A stretch of 64,000 nt of DNA from Herbaspirillum chlorophenolicum (lineage in GTDB: Bacteria; Pseudomonadota; Gammaproteobacteria; Burkholderiales; Burkholderiaceae_D): the NCBI RefSeq assembly GCF_001189955.1, contig NZ_LFLT01000009.1:89578-153577 (forward strand), read 5' to 3'. Below the pieces are notes generated by a model, which did not search any database, was not told where the DNA came from, and worked only from the letters and a program-made list of their open reading frames with translations. Below are positions 35,540 to 44,062 of the stretch, in pieces. A program made the translations under genes and the position numbers. Numbering within the stretch: position 1 is the stretch's first letter; every line of letters starts with the position of its first letter.

Positions 35540-36889
35540 CTACTTCACTCCCATCAGTAAGTCAGGCAATGCGGTCGCGATGCCAGGAAACATGCACAAC
35601 AGCACAACCGCCAGGAACATCAGCGCCAGGAAAGGAATGGTGCCCTTGATCACGTCGCCCAGGGGGATGTCCGGCGCGATGTTCTTGATCACGAACAAAT
35701 TCAGCCCCACCGGCGGGTGGATCAGACCCATTTCCATCACCACCGTCATCACGATGCCGAACCAGATCAGGTCGAAACCGGCATCCTTCAGCGGCGGCAG
35801 GATGATGGGCGCGGTCATCAGGATGATCGAGACCGGCGGCAGGAAGAAGCCCAGCACGATCACCATCAACAGGATCACCGCCAGCAGCAGCCACCTCGAC
35901 AAGTGCAGGTCGACCACCCATTGCGCCGCCGACTGGCTGATGTGCAGGTAGCTCATCACGTAGGAATACAGCAGCGACATGCCGATGATCAGCAGCAGCA
36001 TCCCGGATTCCTTGATGGTGGAACTGAGGAAGGGAGCGATCTCGCGCGGCTTGTAGATGCGGTAGACGATGGCGATCAGCACCAGCGCCAGCAGCGCGCC
36101 CAGGCCGGCGGTTTCGGATGGCGTGGCCAGCCCGCCATAGAGCGCCACCATCACGCCGATCAGCAGGATCAGGAACGGCAGCACGCGCGGCAGCATTTCC
36201 ACCTTCTGCGCCAATGTGAAGTGCTCGTCATCCAGATAGGCCGACTTGGCGCCACCCGCGCTGTAGATCGCATGCGCCATCTTGTATTCCTTGCGGGCGC
36301 GGAACACGGCATAGCCAGCAAACAACAGCACCAGCAACACGCCCGGGCCGATGCCTGCCAGGAACAGGCGGCCCAGCGACTGCTCGGCCGCCACCGCGTA
36401 CAGGATCATGGTGATCGACGGCGGCAACAGGATGCCCAGCGTGCCGCCGGCGGCGATGATGCCTGCCGCGAATCCCGGCGAATAGCCGCGCCGGCGCATT
36501 TCAGGAATGCCGGCCGAACCGATCGCCGAGCAGGTCGCGGGCGAGGAACCGGCCATGGCGGCGAACAGCGCGCAAGCGAACACGTTGGCGATGCCCAGTC
36601 CTCCCGGCACGCGGTTGAGCCAGGCATGGATGGCCGAATACAGGTCCTTGCCCGCGGGCGATTTACCTATCGCCGCCCCCTTCAGGATGAACAGCGGGAT
36701 CGACAGCAGCGTGATCGAGGCGATCTCCTCGTAGACGTTTTGGGTGATGGTGTCCAGCGAAGACTCAGGCATGAAAACGTACATGAAACCGGTAGCCACC
36801 ACGCCCAGCGCGAAGGCGATGGGCATGCCGGAACACATGACGACGATGGTGACGATCCCGTACAGGACCCCAAGCATGAGCGGGCTCAT
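35540..36889 (-). CDS. dctM: TRAP transporter large permease (DctM type), probably for malonate
   Basis: The 449-residue membrane protein has about 12 hydrophobic segments and the DctM signatures SGMPIAFALGVVA, ALFAAMAGSSPATCSAIGSAGIPEMRRRGYSPGFAAGIIAAGGTLGILLPPS and FLPPVSIILMTAPIILPP. With DctP and DctQ it imports dicarboxylate using ion gradients. The ATG overlaps the dctQ stop (ATGA) and has GGAGGG upstream. The tight link with mdcA makes malonate the likely cargo, as for the MatPQM system of rhizobia; here it replaces the usual MdcL-MdcM carrier. Confidence 0.92.
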   Translation of the reverse strand: MSPLMLGVLYGIVTIVVMCSGMPIAFALGVVATGFMYVFMPESSLDTITQNVYEEIASITLLSIPLFILKGAAIGKSPAGKDLYSAIHAWLNRVPGGLGIANVFACALFAAMAGSSPATCSAIGSAGIPEMRRRGYSPGFAAGIIAAGGTLGILLPPSITMILYAVAAEQSLGRLFLAGIGPGVLLVLLFAGYAVFRARKEYKMAHAIYSAGGAKSAYLDDEHFTLAQKVEMLPRVLPFLILLIGVMVALYGGLATPSETAGLGALLALVLIAIVYRIYKPREIAPFLSSTIKESGMLLLIIGMSLLYSYVMSYLHISQSAAQWVVDLHLSRWLLLAVILLMVIVLGFFLPPVSIILMTAPIILPPLKDAGFDLIWFGIVMTVVMEMGLIHPPVGLNLFVIKNIAPDIPLGDVIKGTIPFLALMFLAVVLLCMFPGIATALPDLLMGVK

Positions 36890-37458
36890 TGTGCGCCCTC
36901 CTTCGCTTCCACCGTGCCGGTAATGCGCACCAGCACCTGCACCAGAAGCTGCAGCGTGAGGACGGTCATGCCCAGCGCCATCATCGAGTAGGGAATCCAC
37001 AGCGGCGGTGCAAAGGTCGACGATGTAGTCTGGCCATCCACCCAGGCCTCATGGAACAGCGTCCACGATTTCCATGCGAAGAATGCGCAGAAGATGAAGG
37101 ACACCAGGTCGACGATGAACATGCGCACACGGTTGGCGACCGGCGACAGGAAACCCGCCAGGGCTTCGATGCCGATATGGCCGCGCAGCGATTGCACATA
37201 GGCCGAGCACAGGAAAATCACGCCCACCAGCATGAATACCGATGCCTCATCCTGCCAGTCGGTGGGATGGTGGAAAAAATAACGCACCACCACCGAATAG
37301 GTCAGGATGCACGATGTCACCACCAGCGCGATCATGCCGAGGAACACGGCCAGCTTGTGGAATTTCTCCAGCGCCGCGGCCAGCCACGCCACAGGCGGGC
37401 TGGCCGGCACCGCCGGCCGCGCCGGGGCGGCGCCCGGCATCTCGAAACCGTGACTCAT
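36886..37458 (-). CDS. dctQ: TRAP transporter small permease (DctQ type)
   Basis: The 190-residue protein has four hydrophobic segments, with YFFHHPTDWQDEASVFMLVGVIFLCSAYVQ in the middle and LRGHIGIEAL following, both characteristic of DctQ subunits. A proline/alanine-rich N-terminus of about 25 residues precedes the first segment. It bridges the binding protein and the large permease. Both its ends overlap neighbouring genes by four bases (ATGA), so the three TRAP genes are translationally coupled. Confidence 0.9.
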   Translation of the reverse strand: MSHGFEMPGAAPARPAVPASPPVAWLAAALEKFHKLAVFLGMIALVVTSCILTYSVVVRYFFHHPTDWQDEASVFMLVGVIFLCSAYVQSLRGHIGIEALAGFLSPVANRVRMFIVDLVSFIFCAFFAWKSWTLFHEAWVDGQTTSSTFAPPLWIPYSMMALGMTVLTLQLLVQVLVRITGTVEAKEGAQ

Positions 37459-38477
37459 AGGGTCTTCTCCGCCAGCTTCAGCAGGTTGGCGCAGCTGGCG
37501 TTACGCCCGGCGAAATCCTTCCAGGCGGTATTGCGGGCGATGTCCTGCCACTTCTTGACCACTTCCGCGTTCAGGTCGACCACCTTGGCGCCGGCCTTCT
37601 GGTAGACCTGGGCCACGGCGATGTCATCGGCCTGCGCCGCCTTCATGGCGAACTGCTCCATGTCGGCGCCCACGGCCATGATGGCGGCCTGCTGGTCCTT
37701 GGACAGGCGGTCGAATACAGCCTTGGACATCATCAGCGGTTCGAACATGTACCAGTAGGCCTTGTCGCGTCCGGTGGTGAGCGCCTTGGCGACTTCTTCC
37801 AGGCGGAACGACATGAAGGAAGTCGACGAGGTCATCGCCGCATCCATGGCGCCGGTCTGCATCGCCGCGTAGATTTCGTTGGAAGGCAGCGTCACCACGG
37901 CGGCACCGGCTTCCTTCAGGATCAGGTCCATCTCGCGCGAGCCGCCGCGCACTTTCATGCCCTTGGCATCGGCCGGATCGACGATCGGCTTGCCGCGCGA
38001 AGCCACGCCGCCCGCCTGCCAGATCCAGCTGACGATGACCACGCCCTTCTCACCCAGGATGCGCGCCAGCTCCTTGCCGACTTCGGCGTTCTTCCACGAT
38101 GCGCCTTGCTGGTAGGACGTTACCAGGCCCGGCATCAGGCCGATATTGGTTTCGGGGACTTCGCCGCCGGAGTAGTTTAGCGGCACCAGCGACATGTCCA
38201 GCGCGCCCTTGCGCATGGCGGAGAACTGCGCATTGGTCTTCATCAGCGAAGAGCCGGGATAGATCTCGAACTTCAGGCTGCCCTTGGTGCGCTCGCTGAC
38301 CTGCTGGGCGAACATGCGCACCAGGCGGTCGCGGAAGTCGCCTTCAGTGATGGTGCCGCCGGGAAACTGGTGCGAAATCTTCAGGTTCGTGGTCTGGCCC
38401 CAGGCCAGTTGCGAGCCTGCCAGGAAAGGTGCGGCAGCGAGCGCGCCAAGCAAATGCCGACGTGTCTTGGAAGTCAT
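37455..38477 (-). CDS. dctP: TRAP transporter substrate-binding protein (DctP type), probably for malonate
   Basis: The 340-residue periplasmic protein has an N-terminal signal (MTSKTRRHLLGALAAAPFLAG); the RRH-LLG spacing also permits Tat export. The mature part shows KISHQFPGGTITEGDFRDRLV, VVSWIWQAGGVASRGKPI, KVRGGSREMDLILKEAGAAVVTLPSNEIYAAMQTGAMDAA, where the Arg in KVRGG normally clamps the substrate carboxylate. AGGAGGA precedes the ATG. First gene of the operon, transcribed away from gntR. Confidence 0.92.
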   Translation of the reverse strand: MTSKTRRHLLGALAAAPFLAGSQLAWGQTTNLKISHQFPGGTITEGDFRDRLVRMFAQQVSERTKGSLKFEIYPGSSLMKTNAQFSAMRKGALDMSLVPLNYSGGEVPETNIGLMPGLVTSYQQGASWKNAEVGKELARILGEKGVVIVSWIWQAGGVASRGKPIVDPADAKGMKVRGGSREMDLILKEAGAAVVTLPSNEIYAAMQTGAMDAAMTSSTSFMSFRLEEVAKALTTGRDKAYWYMFEPLMMSKAVFDRLSKDQQAAIMAVGADMEQFAMKAAQADDIAVAQVYQKAGAKVVDLNAEVVKKWQDIARNTAWKDFAGRNASCANLLKLAEKTL

Positions 38478-38530
38478 GTTTGAGTCTCCTCCTAGGATTG
38501 ATGGATGCTACGTGTGTTTTTTTAATCTCA

Positions 38531-38542
38531 TCGTGTATACAA
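38531..38542. promoter_or_regulatory. MatR-like GntR operator in the dctP-gntR spacer
   Basis: On the minus strand the site reads TTGTATACACGA. As I recall it, the rhizobial malonate regulator MatR binds TCTTGTA/TACACGA; 12 of those 14 bases are present. The palindromic core TGTATACA is at 38534-38541, midway between the divergent dctP and gntR genes, so one dimer could control both. Confidence 0.55.
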
Positions 38543-38623
38543 TTTCTCTTTAAACGAATACATTGTCAAGCATCAATCCAATTTAAAATAATTGTTTTGG
38601 ATGCAACAACGAAAGATAGCCAG

Positions 38624-39292
38624 ATGGAAACCGCCAAGACACGCTCTGAAACCCTGCGCGAATCGATTGAAGAAATGATCGCCGTAGGCAAGCTGGCACC
38701 GGGCCAGCATCTGGATGAGACCTCGCTGGCAGAGGAATTCGGGGTCTCGCGCACGCCGATCCGGGAGGCGCTGATCCAGCTGGCCTCGATGGGCATCGTC
38801 GAGATGCGTCCGCGCCGCGGCGCCATCGTGGCCGAGATCGGTCCGCAGAAACTGATTGAAATGTTCGAGGTGATGGCCGAGTTCGAAGCCATGTGCGGCC
38901 GCCTGGCCGCGCGCCGCATGACGCCGGCCGAACACGCCGAGCTGATGGCGGCGCACCAGGCCTGCAAGGCGGCGCGCGATGCGTCCGACCCGGATGCCTA
39001 CTTCTACCTCAACGAAGCCTTCCACGACCGCATCTACGCCGGCAGCCACAACAGCTTCCTGGCCGAACAGGCCCGTGCGCTGCACCGTCGGCTGCGCCCA
39101 TACCGGCGCCTGCAGTTACGGGTGCGCGACCGCCTGAAGATGTCTTTCGACGAGCATGAAGCCGCAGTCGACGCCATCATTGCGGGCGATGCGGAAAAGA
39201 CCGTAGAGGTGCTGCGCCACCACATCATGATCCAGGGGCAGCGCTTTGCGGACCTGGTGGCGTCGCTGCACCAGCTGAAGTCGGCGGCCTGA
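38624..39292 (+). CDS. GntR-family regulator (FCD type), probable malonate repressor
   Basis: The 222-residue protein has an N-terminal winged helix (SETLRESIEEMIAVGKLAPGQHLDETSLAEEFGVSRTPIREALIQLASMGIVEMRPRRGAIVAEI) and a C-terminal all-helical FCD effector domain with likely metal or acid-binding residues in YLNEAFHDRIYAGSHN and HHIMIQGQRF. It is divergent from the TRAP-mdc operon and is probably its malonate-responsive regulator, like MatR or MdcY. The ATG at 38624 has only a weak ribosome binding site; frames starting further upstream run through the operator region. Confidence 0.87.
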   Translation: METAKTRSETLRESIEEMIAVGKLAPGQHLDETSLAEEFGVSRTPIREALIQLASMGIVEMRPRRGAIVAEIGPQKLIEMFEVMAEFEAMCGRLAARRMTPAEHAELMAAHQACKAARDASDPDAYFYLNEAFHDRIYAGSHNSFLAEQARALHRRLRPYRRLQLRVRDRLKMSFDEHEAAVDAIIAGDAEKTVEVLRHHIMIQGQRFADLVASLHQLKSAA

Positions 39293-39299
39293 ATCTGCA

Positions 39300-39331
39300 A
39301 AGAAAAACGGCGGCCCGTCATCGGGGCCGCC
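39300..39331 (-). terminator. Rho-independent terminator of the M20 peptidase gene
   Basis: GGCGGCCC (39309-39316) pairs with GGGCCGCC (39324-39331); on the minus strand the stem is followed by GTTTTTCTTT. It also lies just after the gntR stop and may reduce read-through in that direction. Confidence 0.75.
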
Positions 39332-39360
39332 GCCTGTCCTGCCTTACTTCTGCTTCAACT

Positions 39361-40667
39361 TCACTTCACCTTGTCCTGCGCCACATCCATGATCAGTCGC
39401 GTGGACAGGTACAGGCGCGGCACGATGGTATCGAGCAGCACATATTCGGCATCGTTGGAATGCGCGCCGAAGCCGCTCAGGCCCATGCCTTCGATCACCG
39501 CGCCACGGCTCTTCAGGGCCGCGAAGGCCGCGTCCGTACCGCCGCCGGTGGCGACTTCCGCGACCTTCAAGGGCATGCCGATTTCTTCATAGATGGTGCG
39601 CGCATGCGCCGACACCTTGCGCGAGGCCGGCGTCGCTTCCAGCGGCGGACGACGCATCTCGAACTTCACGCTGACCTTGGCCTCGGGGATCAACTGCTTC
39701 TTGATGCCGTCGTTCAAGCGCTGTTGCAGCTGCTCGAAGTCGCTCACCTTCAGCGCGCGCGCATCGGCCTGTGCGCTGGCGGTGGCCGGGATGACGTTGC
39801 GGTTGGTGCCGGCCTGGGCCACGGTCCAGTTCAGCTTCAAACCGCGCTCGGGCTGCGACAGCTTGTCCAGCTGCAGCAGCTGGTGCGACAGCTCGTACAG
39901 CGCGTTGACGCCCTTCTCCGGCGCCGCACCCGCATGCGAGGACTTGCCGGCCACATTCAGGTAAGCCGCGGCGATGCCGCTGGTAGCCAGGCGCAGCTGC
40001 CCGTCGGCCCCGCCGCCTTCAAACGACAGCACCACGTCCTGCTCGGCGCCGTATTTCGTGTGCAGGCTGCGTCCGCCCGGTGAACTGATTTCCTCGTCGC
40101 CGTTGATCAGAACGGTCAGCGTGTCATAGTCCTTGAAACCCGCCTTCTGCAGGATGGCGATGGTATGCAGGATGGTGGCGATGCCCTGCTTGTCGTCGGC
40201 AATGCCCAGGCCGTAGGCCTTGTTGCCATCGACGCGGAACGGCTGGTCTTTCAGCATGCCGCGCAAGTAGACGGTATCCATGTGCGCGATCAGCATGATC
40301 TTGCGTTTGCCGGTGCCCTTGAACTCGGCATGCACGACTCGGCATGCACGATCTGGCCGATCTTCTCCGGCGTGTCGCCCATGCGGTAGACCTCGGGCGC
40401 ATCCAGCAGCTCGACCTTGCCGCCGAGCGCGGCAAGGCGGTCGCGGATCAGCGCGGCGATCTTCGCCAGCCCCTCCAGATCCTGGCTGCCCGACTCGATG
40501 CCGACCAGGTCGCGCATGGTGTCGATCAGGCCGGCCTTCTCTTGTTGCGCCATGTCGTAGAACGGCGCCTGCGGTGCGGCCAGCGCGGATTGCGCCCCGA
40601 GTGCGAACAGTGTGGCGGCAAGAATTTTCAGAGGGGTTTTCTTATGCAGTGCGAAATTAAATGTCAT
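39361..40667 (-). pseudogene. M20 family glutamate carboxypeptidase-like gene, frameshifted by 14-bp duplication
   Basis: Two adjacent frames encode the two parts of one secreted M20 metallopeptidase. The 5' part (40667 to about 40350) gives a signal peptide (PLKILAATLFALGAQSALA) and the start of the catalytic domain to GQIVHAE. The 3' part (about 40336 to 39361) continues with FKGTGKRKIMLIAHMDTVY, GIADDKQG, NGDEEISSPGG and ends with FGAHSNDAEYV. The join is interrupted by a perfect 14-bp tandem repeat; removing one copy restores a 430-residue protein with all zinc ligands. As it stands the product ends after about 125 residues. A sequencing error is less likely because the change is an exact duplication. 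Confidence 0.85.
40323..40350. repeat. 14-bp tandem duplication causing the frameshift
   Basis: ACTCGGCATGCACG is present twice in direct succession (40323-40336 and 40337-40350). Fourteen bases shift the frame by two. Confidence 0.95.
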
Positions 40668-40746
40668 CTGTGTCTCTCTCTTGGATGGATCATGGTCTTG
40701 CGGGTAGCAATTGTAGCGGCATCGTTTTCAGAACCTGTTCGGAATC

Positions 40747-41646
40747 TCACAGGGTGCGTTCGCTGTGGAAATGACGTTCGCTGCCATCCAGCGGATCGAT
40801 GAAGAACAATGAGCGCGCCAGCAGCTTCAGCGGCTTGTCGAGGTCATCGGCCACACCGACCGGCACCGCATTCGGATAGAACAAGTCATTGAGGATCGGA
40901 ATGCCCAGCGACGCCATGTGCACGCGCAACTGATGGCGCCGCCCCGTCACCGGTTCGAGACGGTACAAGCCCAGCTCGCCGCGCGGCTCGGCCAGTGAGA
41001 TATGCGTTTCCGAATTGGGCTCGCCCGGCGCCTCGTACATCTTGAAGAATTGCCCTGGAATTTCTTCCACACGGCTGCGATGCACCACGGGCAATCGCAG
41101 TTCCGCGCGCAAGGGCGCGATGGCTTCGTACACCTTGTACATGGTGCGCCGCTGGAACATGGACTGGTACTTTCCGCGGCTGTCCGGATTGTGCGAGAAC
41201 ACGATCACGCCGGCCGTCTCGCGGTCCAGGCGATGGATCGGCGTGAGATGCTCCAGCCCGGTTTCTTTCTTCAGGCGCACCAGCAAGGTCTCCTGCACGA
41301 AACGCCCGGTCGGGATCACCGGCAGGAAATGCGGCTTGTCGGCCACCAGCAGATGGCTGTCGACATGAAGGATCTTTTCCTCCACCGGAATGCGCTCTTC
41401 GCCTTGCGGCAATTGGCGGTAATAAAAAATGCAGTCGCCGCTGCGGTAAGGTGTTTCCGGCCGCAGCGCTTCACCGTGCTGGTTGCGCACTTCGCCGCGC
41501 AGCATGCGCTCGCGCCACACTTGCGGCGCAACGGCGGTGAGGCGTTCGACCAGGAAGGACAGCATGTCGGGCCACGGCCCCGGCTGTAGCCACAGATAAC
41601 TGGGCGACAGCCCGTCACGCACCGGCAAGGTAGGCGTGGGCCTCAC
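40747..41646 (-). CDS. RluA-family 23S rRNA/tRNA pseudouridine synthase, GTG start
   Basis: The 299-residue enzyme has the RluA catalytic motif HRLDRETAGVIVF with the active-site Asp, preceded by VADKPHFLPVIPTG and followed by VTGRRHQLRVHMASLGIPI, the conserved C-terminal motif. It isomerises uridine in an RNA; the target cannot be told from sequence. The start is GTG at 41646, which overlaps the hipA stop (GTGA) and has AGGAGG upstream; in-frame starts further upstream lie inside hipA. It is the third gene of a hipB-hipA operon. Confidence 0.87.
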   Translation of the reverse strand: MRPTPTLPVRDGLSPSYLWLQPGPWPDMLSFLVERLTAVAPQVWRERMLRGEVRNQHGEALRPETPYRSGDCIFYYRQLPQGEERIPVEEKILHVDSHLLVADKPHFLPVIPTGRFVQETLLVRLKKETGLEHLTPIHRLDRETAGVIVFSHNPDSRGKYQSMFQRRTMYKVYEAIAPLRAELRLPVVHRSRVEEIPGQFFKMYEAPGEPNSETHISLAEPRGELGLYRLEPVTGRRHQLRVHMASLGIPILNDLFYPNAVPVGVADDLDKPLKLLARSLFFIDPLDGSERHFHSERTL

Positions 41647-42974
41647 TCCTGCCCTCCTCGCACGGCTTGCTTGCGCGCCGCGCGCCGCCGCCATGCGGCC
41701 ACGCTGGCATTGGCGTCGATATGCGCCAGCAGCCTCCCACGCTGGGCATCGGTGAACGGCAATTGGGCGATCAGCGCCGGCCAGTGCGTCATGGCGCGCG
41801 CCACCGTGTCGACCAATACCGCCTGCAGCTTGGGTTCCGGAATGCCCAGGATATTGGCGAGCTGGCGCAGGATGGCCGGCGTGAGCAGTTGCTTGCCCTT
41901 TTGCCCCGGTACGAAATTCAGGGCATGGCCATTGCCGCCGACATAAGCGGCATAGGCGACGATATCGTAGGCCGGCGACAGGACTGCCTCCTGCGGCGTG
42001 CGGTAGAGAAGGCTGAAGTTTTTCAGGTGCGCATCGAAATTGCCGAGCAGCTCGTTCACCTTGATCCGCCGCAGCAGTTCAAACACATCGTCCGCGCCGC
42101 GCGCGCTGCGCTCCTGCAGCACCATGCCGATGGCGGCATAGGTACCCGCATATTTGGCGCCGGGCGCGGTACCGGTGACCTGGGCAAAATCTTCCATATG
42201 CAAACGGCCGGTGGGTGTGGGCGCGTCGCGGTCGAAACGGTGCACCAGCAGGAAGCGGCTGGCATCGTTGCGCAAACCGAACGGCAGGTGATCGGCGATC
42301 GCCGACAGCGGTTCCAATGCGAACGTGCAGACATCGACGCCGGCAGCGGCAGCCAGCGTCAGCGAAGCGAATTCCACCTGCGGCATGTTGGGATAGTCGG
42401 AGGCTGGCAACTTGGCGATGAAATGGCTGCCCTGCCGGTCCTTGGAACGCATCACATAGCGCCCGCCCTCCTGTACCAGCGCCAGTTTCGGCTGCACGCC
42501 GGAAAGCGATTCGCCATCCGGCACCGGCGACTGCCCCGAACTCATTTCGTAACTGTCATGCCCCTGGCCGAGTAGGCGCCCCATGTGCTTGTCATCGAGC
42601 TGTTCGGCCAGTGCCGAGACATCGCCGGGCAGGTCCTTGCCGCAATAGGCCAGCAGGCCGAACTCGTCGTCCGGAGGCAAGCCTGCACGCTGTATCAGGT
42701 GCTTGCGTAGCTGCCCCTCTGGCAGCAGGTTCTGGAAAAACGGCGGCAAGCCGCCTTTGCCATCGCCGCGATTGACGGCCAGTGTCGGGTTGAGAAGCTG
42801 GGCGGCGGTGCGTTCTTCGCTGGAGGCCAGATAAAGCTGCGAGAGCACGGGGCGCTGGGCGTTGGCGGCATAGGCGTCGTCAAAACGAAAGTAGCAGCGA
42901 CCGTCATCCAGGGCAAACAGCGAACCGACGTCGACCAGCCCCAGGCGGATGCGCAGGGAACGCAGCATGCTCAT
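41643..42974 (-). CDS. hipA: HipA-family serine/threonine kinase toxin
   Basis: The 443-residue protein has the HipA kinase plan: the N-terminal subdomain ending LPPFFQNLLPEGQLRKHL, the SGVQPKL glycine-containing nucleotide loop (158-164), the catalytic Asp in GNFDAHLKN (311-319) and the metal-binding Asp in AYDIV (335-339). E. coli HipA phosphorylates glutamyl-tRNA synthetase and causes persistence. All key kinase residues are present, so it should be active when not bound by HipB. The ATG overlaps the hipB stop by four bases. Confidence 0.92.
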   Translation of the reverse strand: MSMLRSLRIRLGLVDVGSLFALDDGRCYFRFDDAYAANAQRPVLSQLYLASSEERTAAQLLNPTLAVNRGDGKGGLPPFFQNLLPEGQLRKHLIQRAGLPPDDEFGLLAYCGKDLPGDVSALAEQLDDKHMGRLLGQGHDSYEMSSGQSPVPDGESLSGVQPKLALVQEGGRYVMRSKDRQGSHFIAKLPASDYPNMPQVEFASLTLAAAAGVDVCTFALEPLSAIADHLPFGLRNDASRFLLVHRFDRDAPTPTGRLHMEDFAQVTGTAPGAKYAGTYAAIGMVLQERSARGADDVFELLRRIKVNELLGNFDAHLKNFSLLYRTPQEAVLSPAYDIVAYAAYVGGNGHALNFVPGQKGKQLLTPAILRQLANILGIPEPKLQAVLVDTVARAMTHWPALIAQLPFTDAQRGRLLAHIDANASVAAWRRRAARKQAVRGGQE

Positions 42975-43279
42975 GAACGGCTCCGCTTATTCATCAAACC
43001 GTGCAATTGTTCGGACAGCTCGGTCATGCTTCCGGAACCGGCGGAGTCGGCATCGGCGCGACGCAGCCGGGCCACCGCCTGCGGCACCAGCTCCAGTTCC
43101 AGCGCCAGTTCGCCGCAAATGGCCAGCAGCTTGGCCAGTTCGATATTGCCTTTGCCGGTTTCCAGCGCCAGCAGCGTATTGCGATGGATGCCCGCCAGGG
43201 CCGCCAGATCGACCGCGCTCAGTTTGCGGGCCTTGCGGGCACGCCGGATCTGTTCACCGATGTCTAGGATGCTGGCCAT
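42971..43279 (-). CDS. hipB: HipB-family antitoxin, XRE-type DNA-binding protein
   Basis: The 102-residue protein has an XRE helix-turn-helix (IGEQIRRARKARKLSAVDLAALAGIHRNTLLALETGKGNIELAKLLAICGEL) and a C-terminal extension of about 35 residues (RADADSAGSGSMTELSEQL) that may contact HipA. It should neutralise HipA and repress its own operon. GAGG precedes the ATG at 43279. Its promoter and a possible operator lie directly upstream. Confidence 0.9.
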   Translation of the reverse strand: MASILDIGEQIRRARKARKLSAVDLAALAGIHRNTLLALETGKGNIELAKLLAICGELALELELVPQAVARLRRADADSAGSGSMTELSEQLHGLMNKRSRS

Positions 43280-43297
43280 GGGGATGCCTCGGTATTC

Positions 43298-43334
43298 GGG
43301 TGGAGAATGTATTTTCACCCAAAAAACTGTTCAA
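43298..43334 (-). promoter_or_regulatory. Candidate hipBA promoter with overlapping operator
   Basis: On the minus strand TTGAAC (complement of 43329-43334), a 17-base spacer and TACATT (43306-43311) form a sigma-70-like promoter. GGGTG and CACCC (43298-43302 and 43316-43320) form an inverted repeat with a 13-base spacer over the -10 region, a fitting place for HipB autorepression. Confidence 0.45.
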
Positions 43335-44062
43335 AACAAGAAATGACTAATTTATTGTTTATTTTTGCAAAAGACCAATAAAACAGGCATTTTGATCGCT
43401 GCCTTAGGTAAGAACACCCGGCTGGCTTGGCAAAAACCTTCGCTTCCGACCTTTATGCATTCGATCGATCCGCGCCGCAAAACGCGTCCGCAAAAAAAGA
43501 AGCCGGCGAATGCCGGCCTTCTCTCCCAACTCCAATCATCCCCCACTTCCCGGCCATACCGCTTGGAGTTGCACCTGCTCCCCCTCAATATTCGCCCCAC
43601 ATCCCTCATCCAAATCTGAAACCCAACCTTACGTCCCCGTCCGGCATGGCGAAACCTTAAGAATGCCCAGCTTTGCCATTCTGTTTTTTCTTTAGAAACG
43701 CGCATCGTGAAATTGACTGGCCTGGCGGCCAAAAGATGAGAGAAATGCTGGTGGATGTTGCGTAACGGACTCGTTCTGTTGAAACGTAATTGATGAACAC
43801 GCATCGCCATGCGTGGCAGATGCGATGGCCAACACACGCACGGCATCTGCTCCGACGGAAAGGTTGCGGCGCACAATATCTGTTCCGCTGGAAAACAACG
43901 CATCAAAACCGCATCTTCTTTACAGATCGCCCTCCATAAAGTCTCCATAGAATTTACACCACCAGGGCGGGGATCCCTTCTCCGTGTGTACGCGCGGGGG
44001 CGTGTACAGCACCTTATGACAGCGCGATTTCGCATCGGCTGCTCGACAAAAAAGGTTAAGTG
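43335..44062. other. 728-bp region between hipB and the exporter operon
   Basis: The region is lower in GC than its flanks and has no convincing gene: open frames on both strands lack good starts or recognisable motifs. It must hold the promoter of the tolC-like operon. It contains a terminator-like hairpin pointing leftwards (43492-43517) with no identified gene in front of it, so a small RNA or lost gene is possible. Confidence 0.45.
43492..43517 (-). terminator. Orphan terminator-like hairpin
   Basis: On the minus strand GCCGGC-ATTC-GCCGGC is followed by TTCTTTTTTTG. No minus-strand gene ends just before it. Confidence 0.5.
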
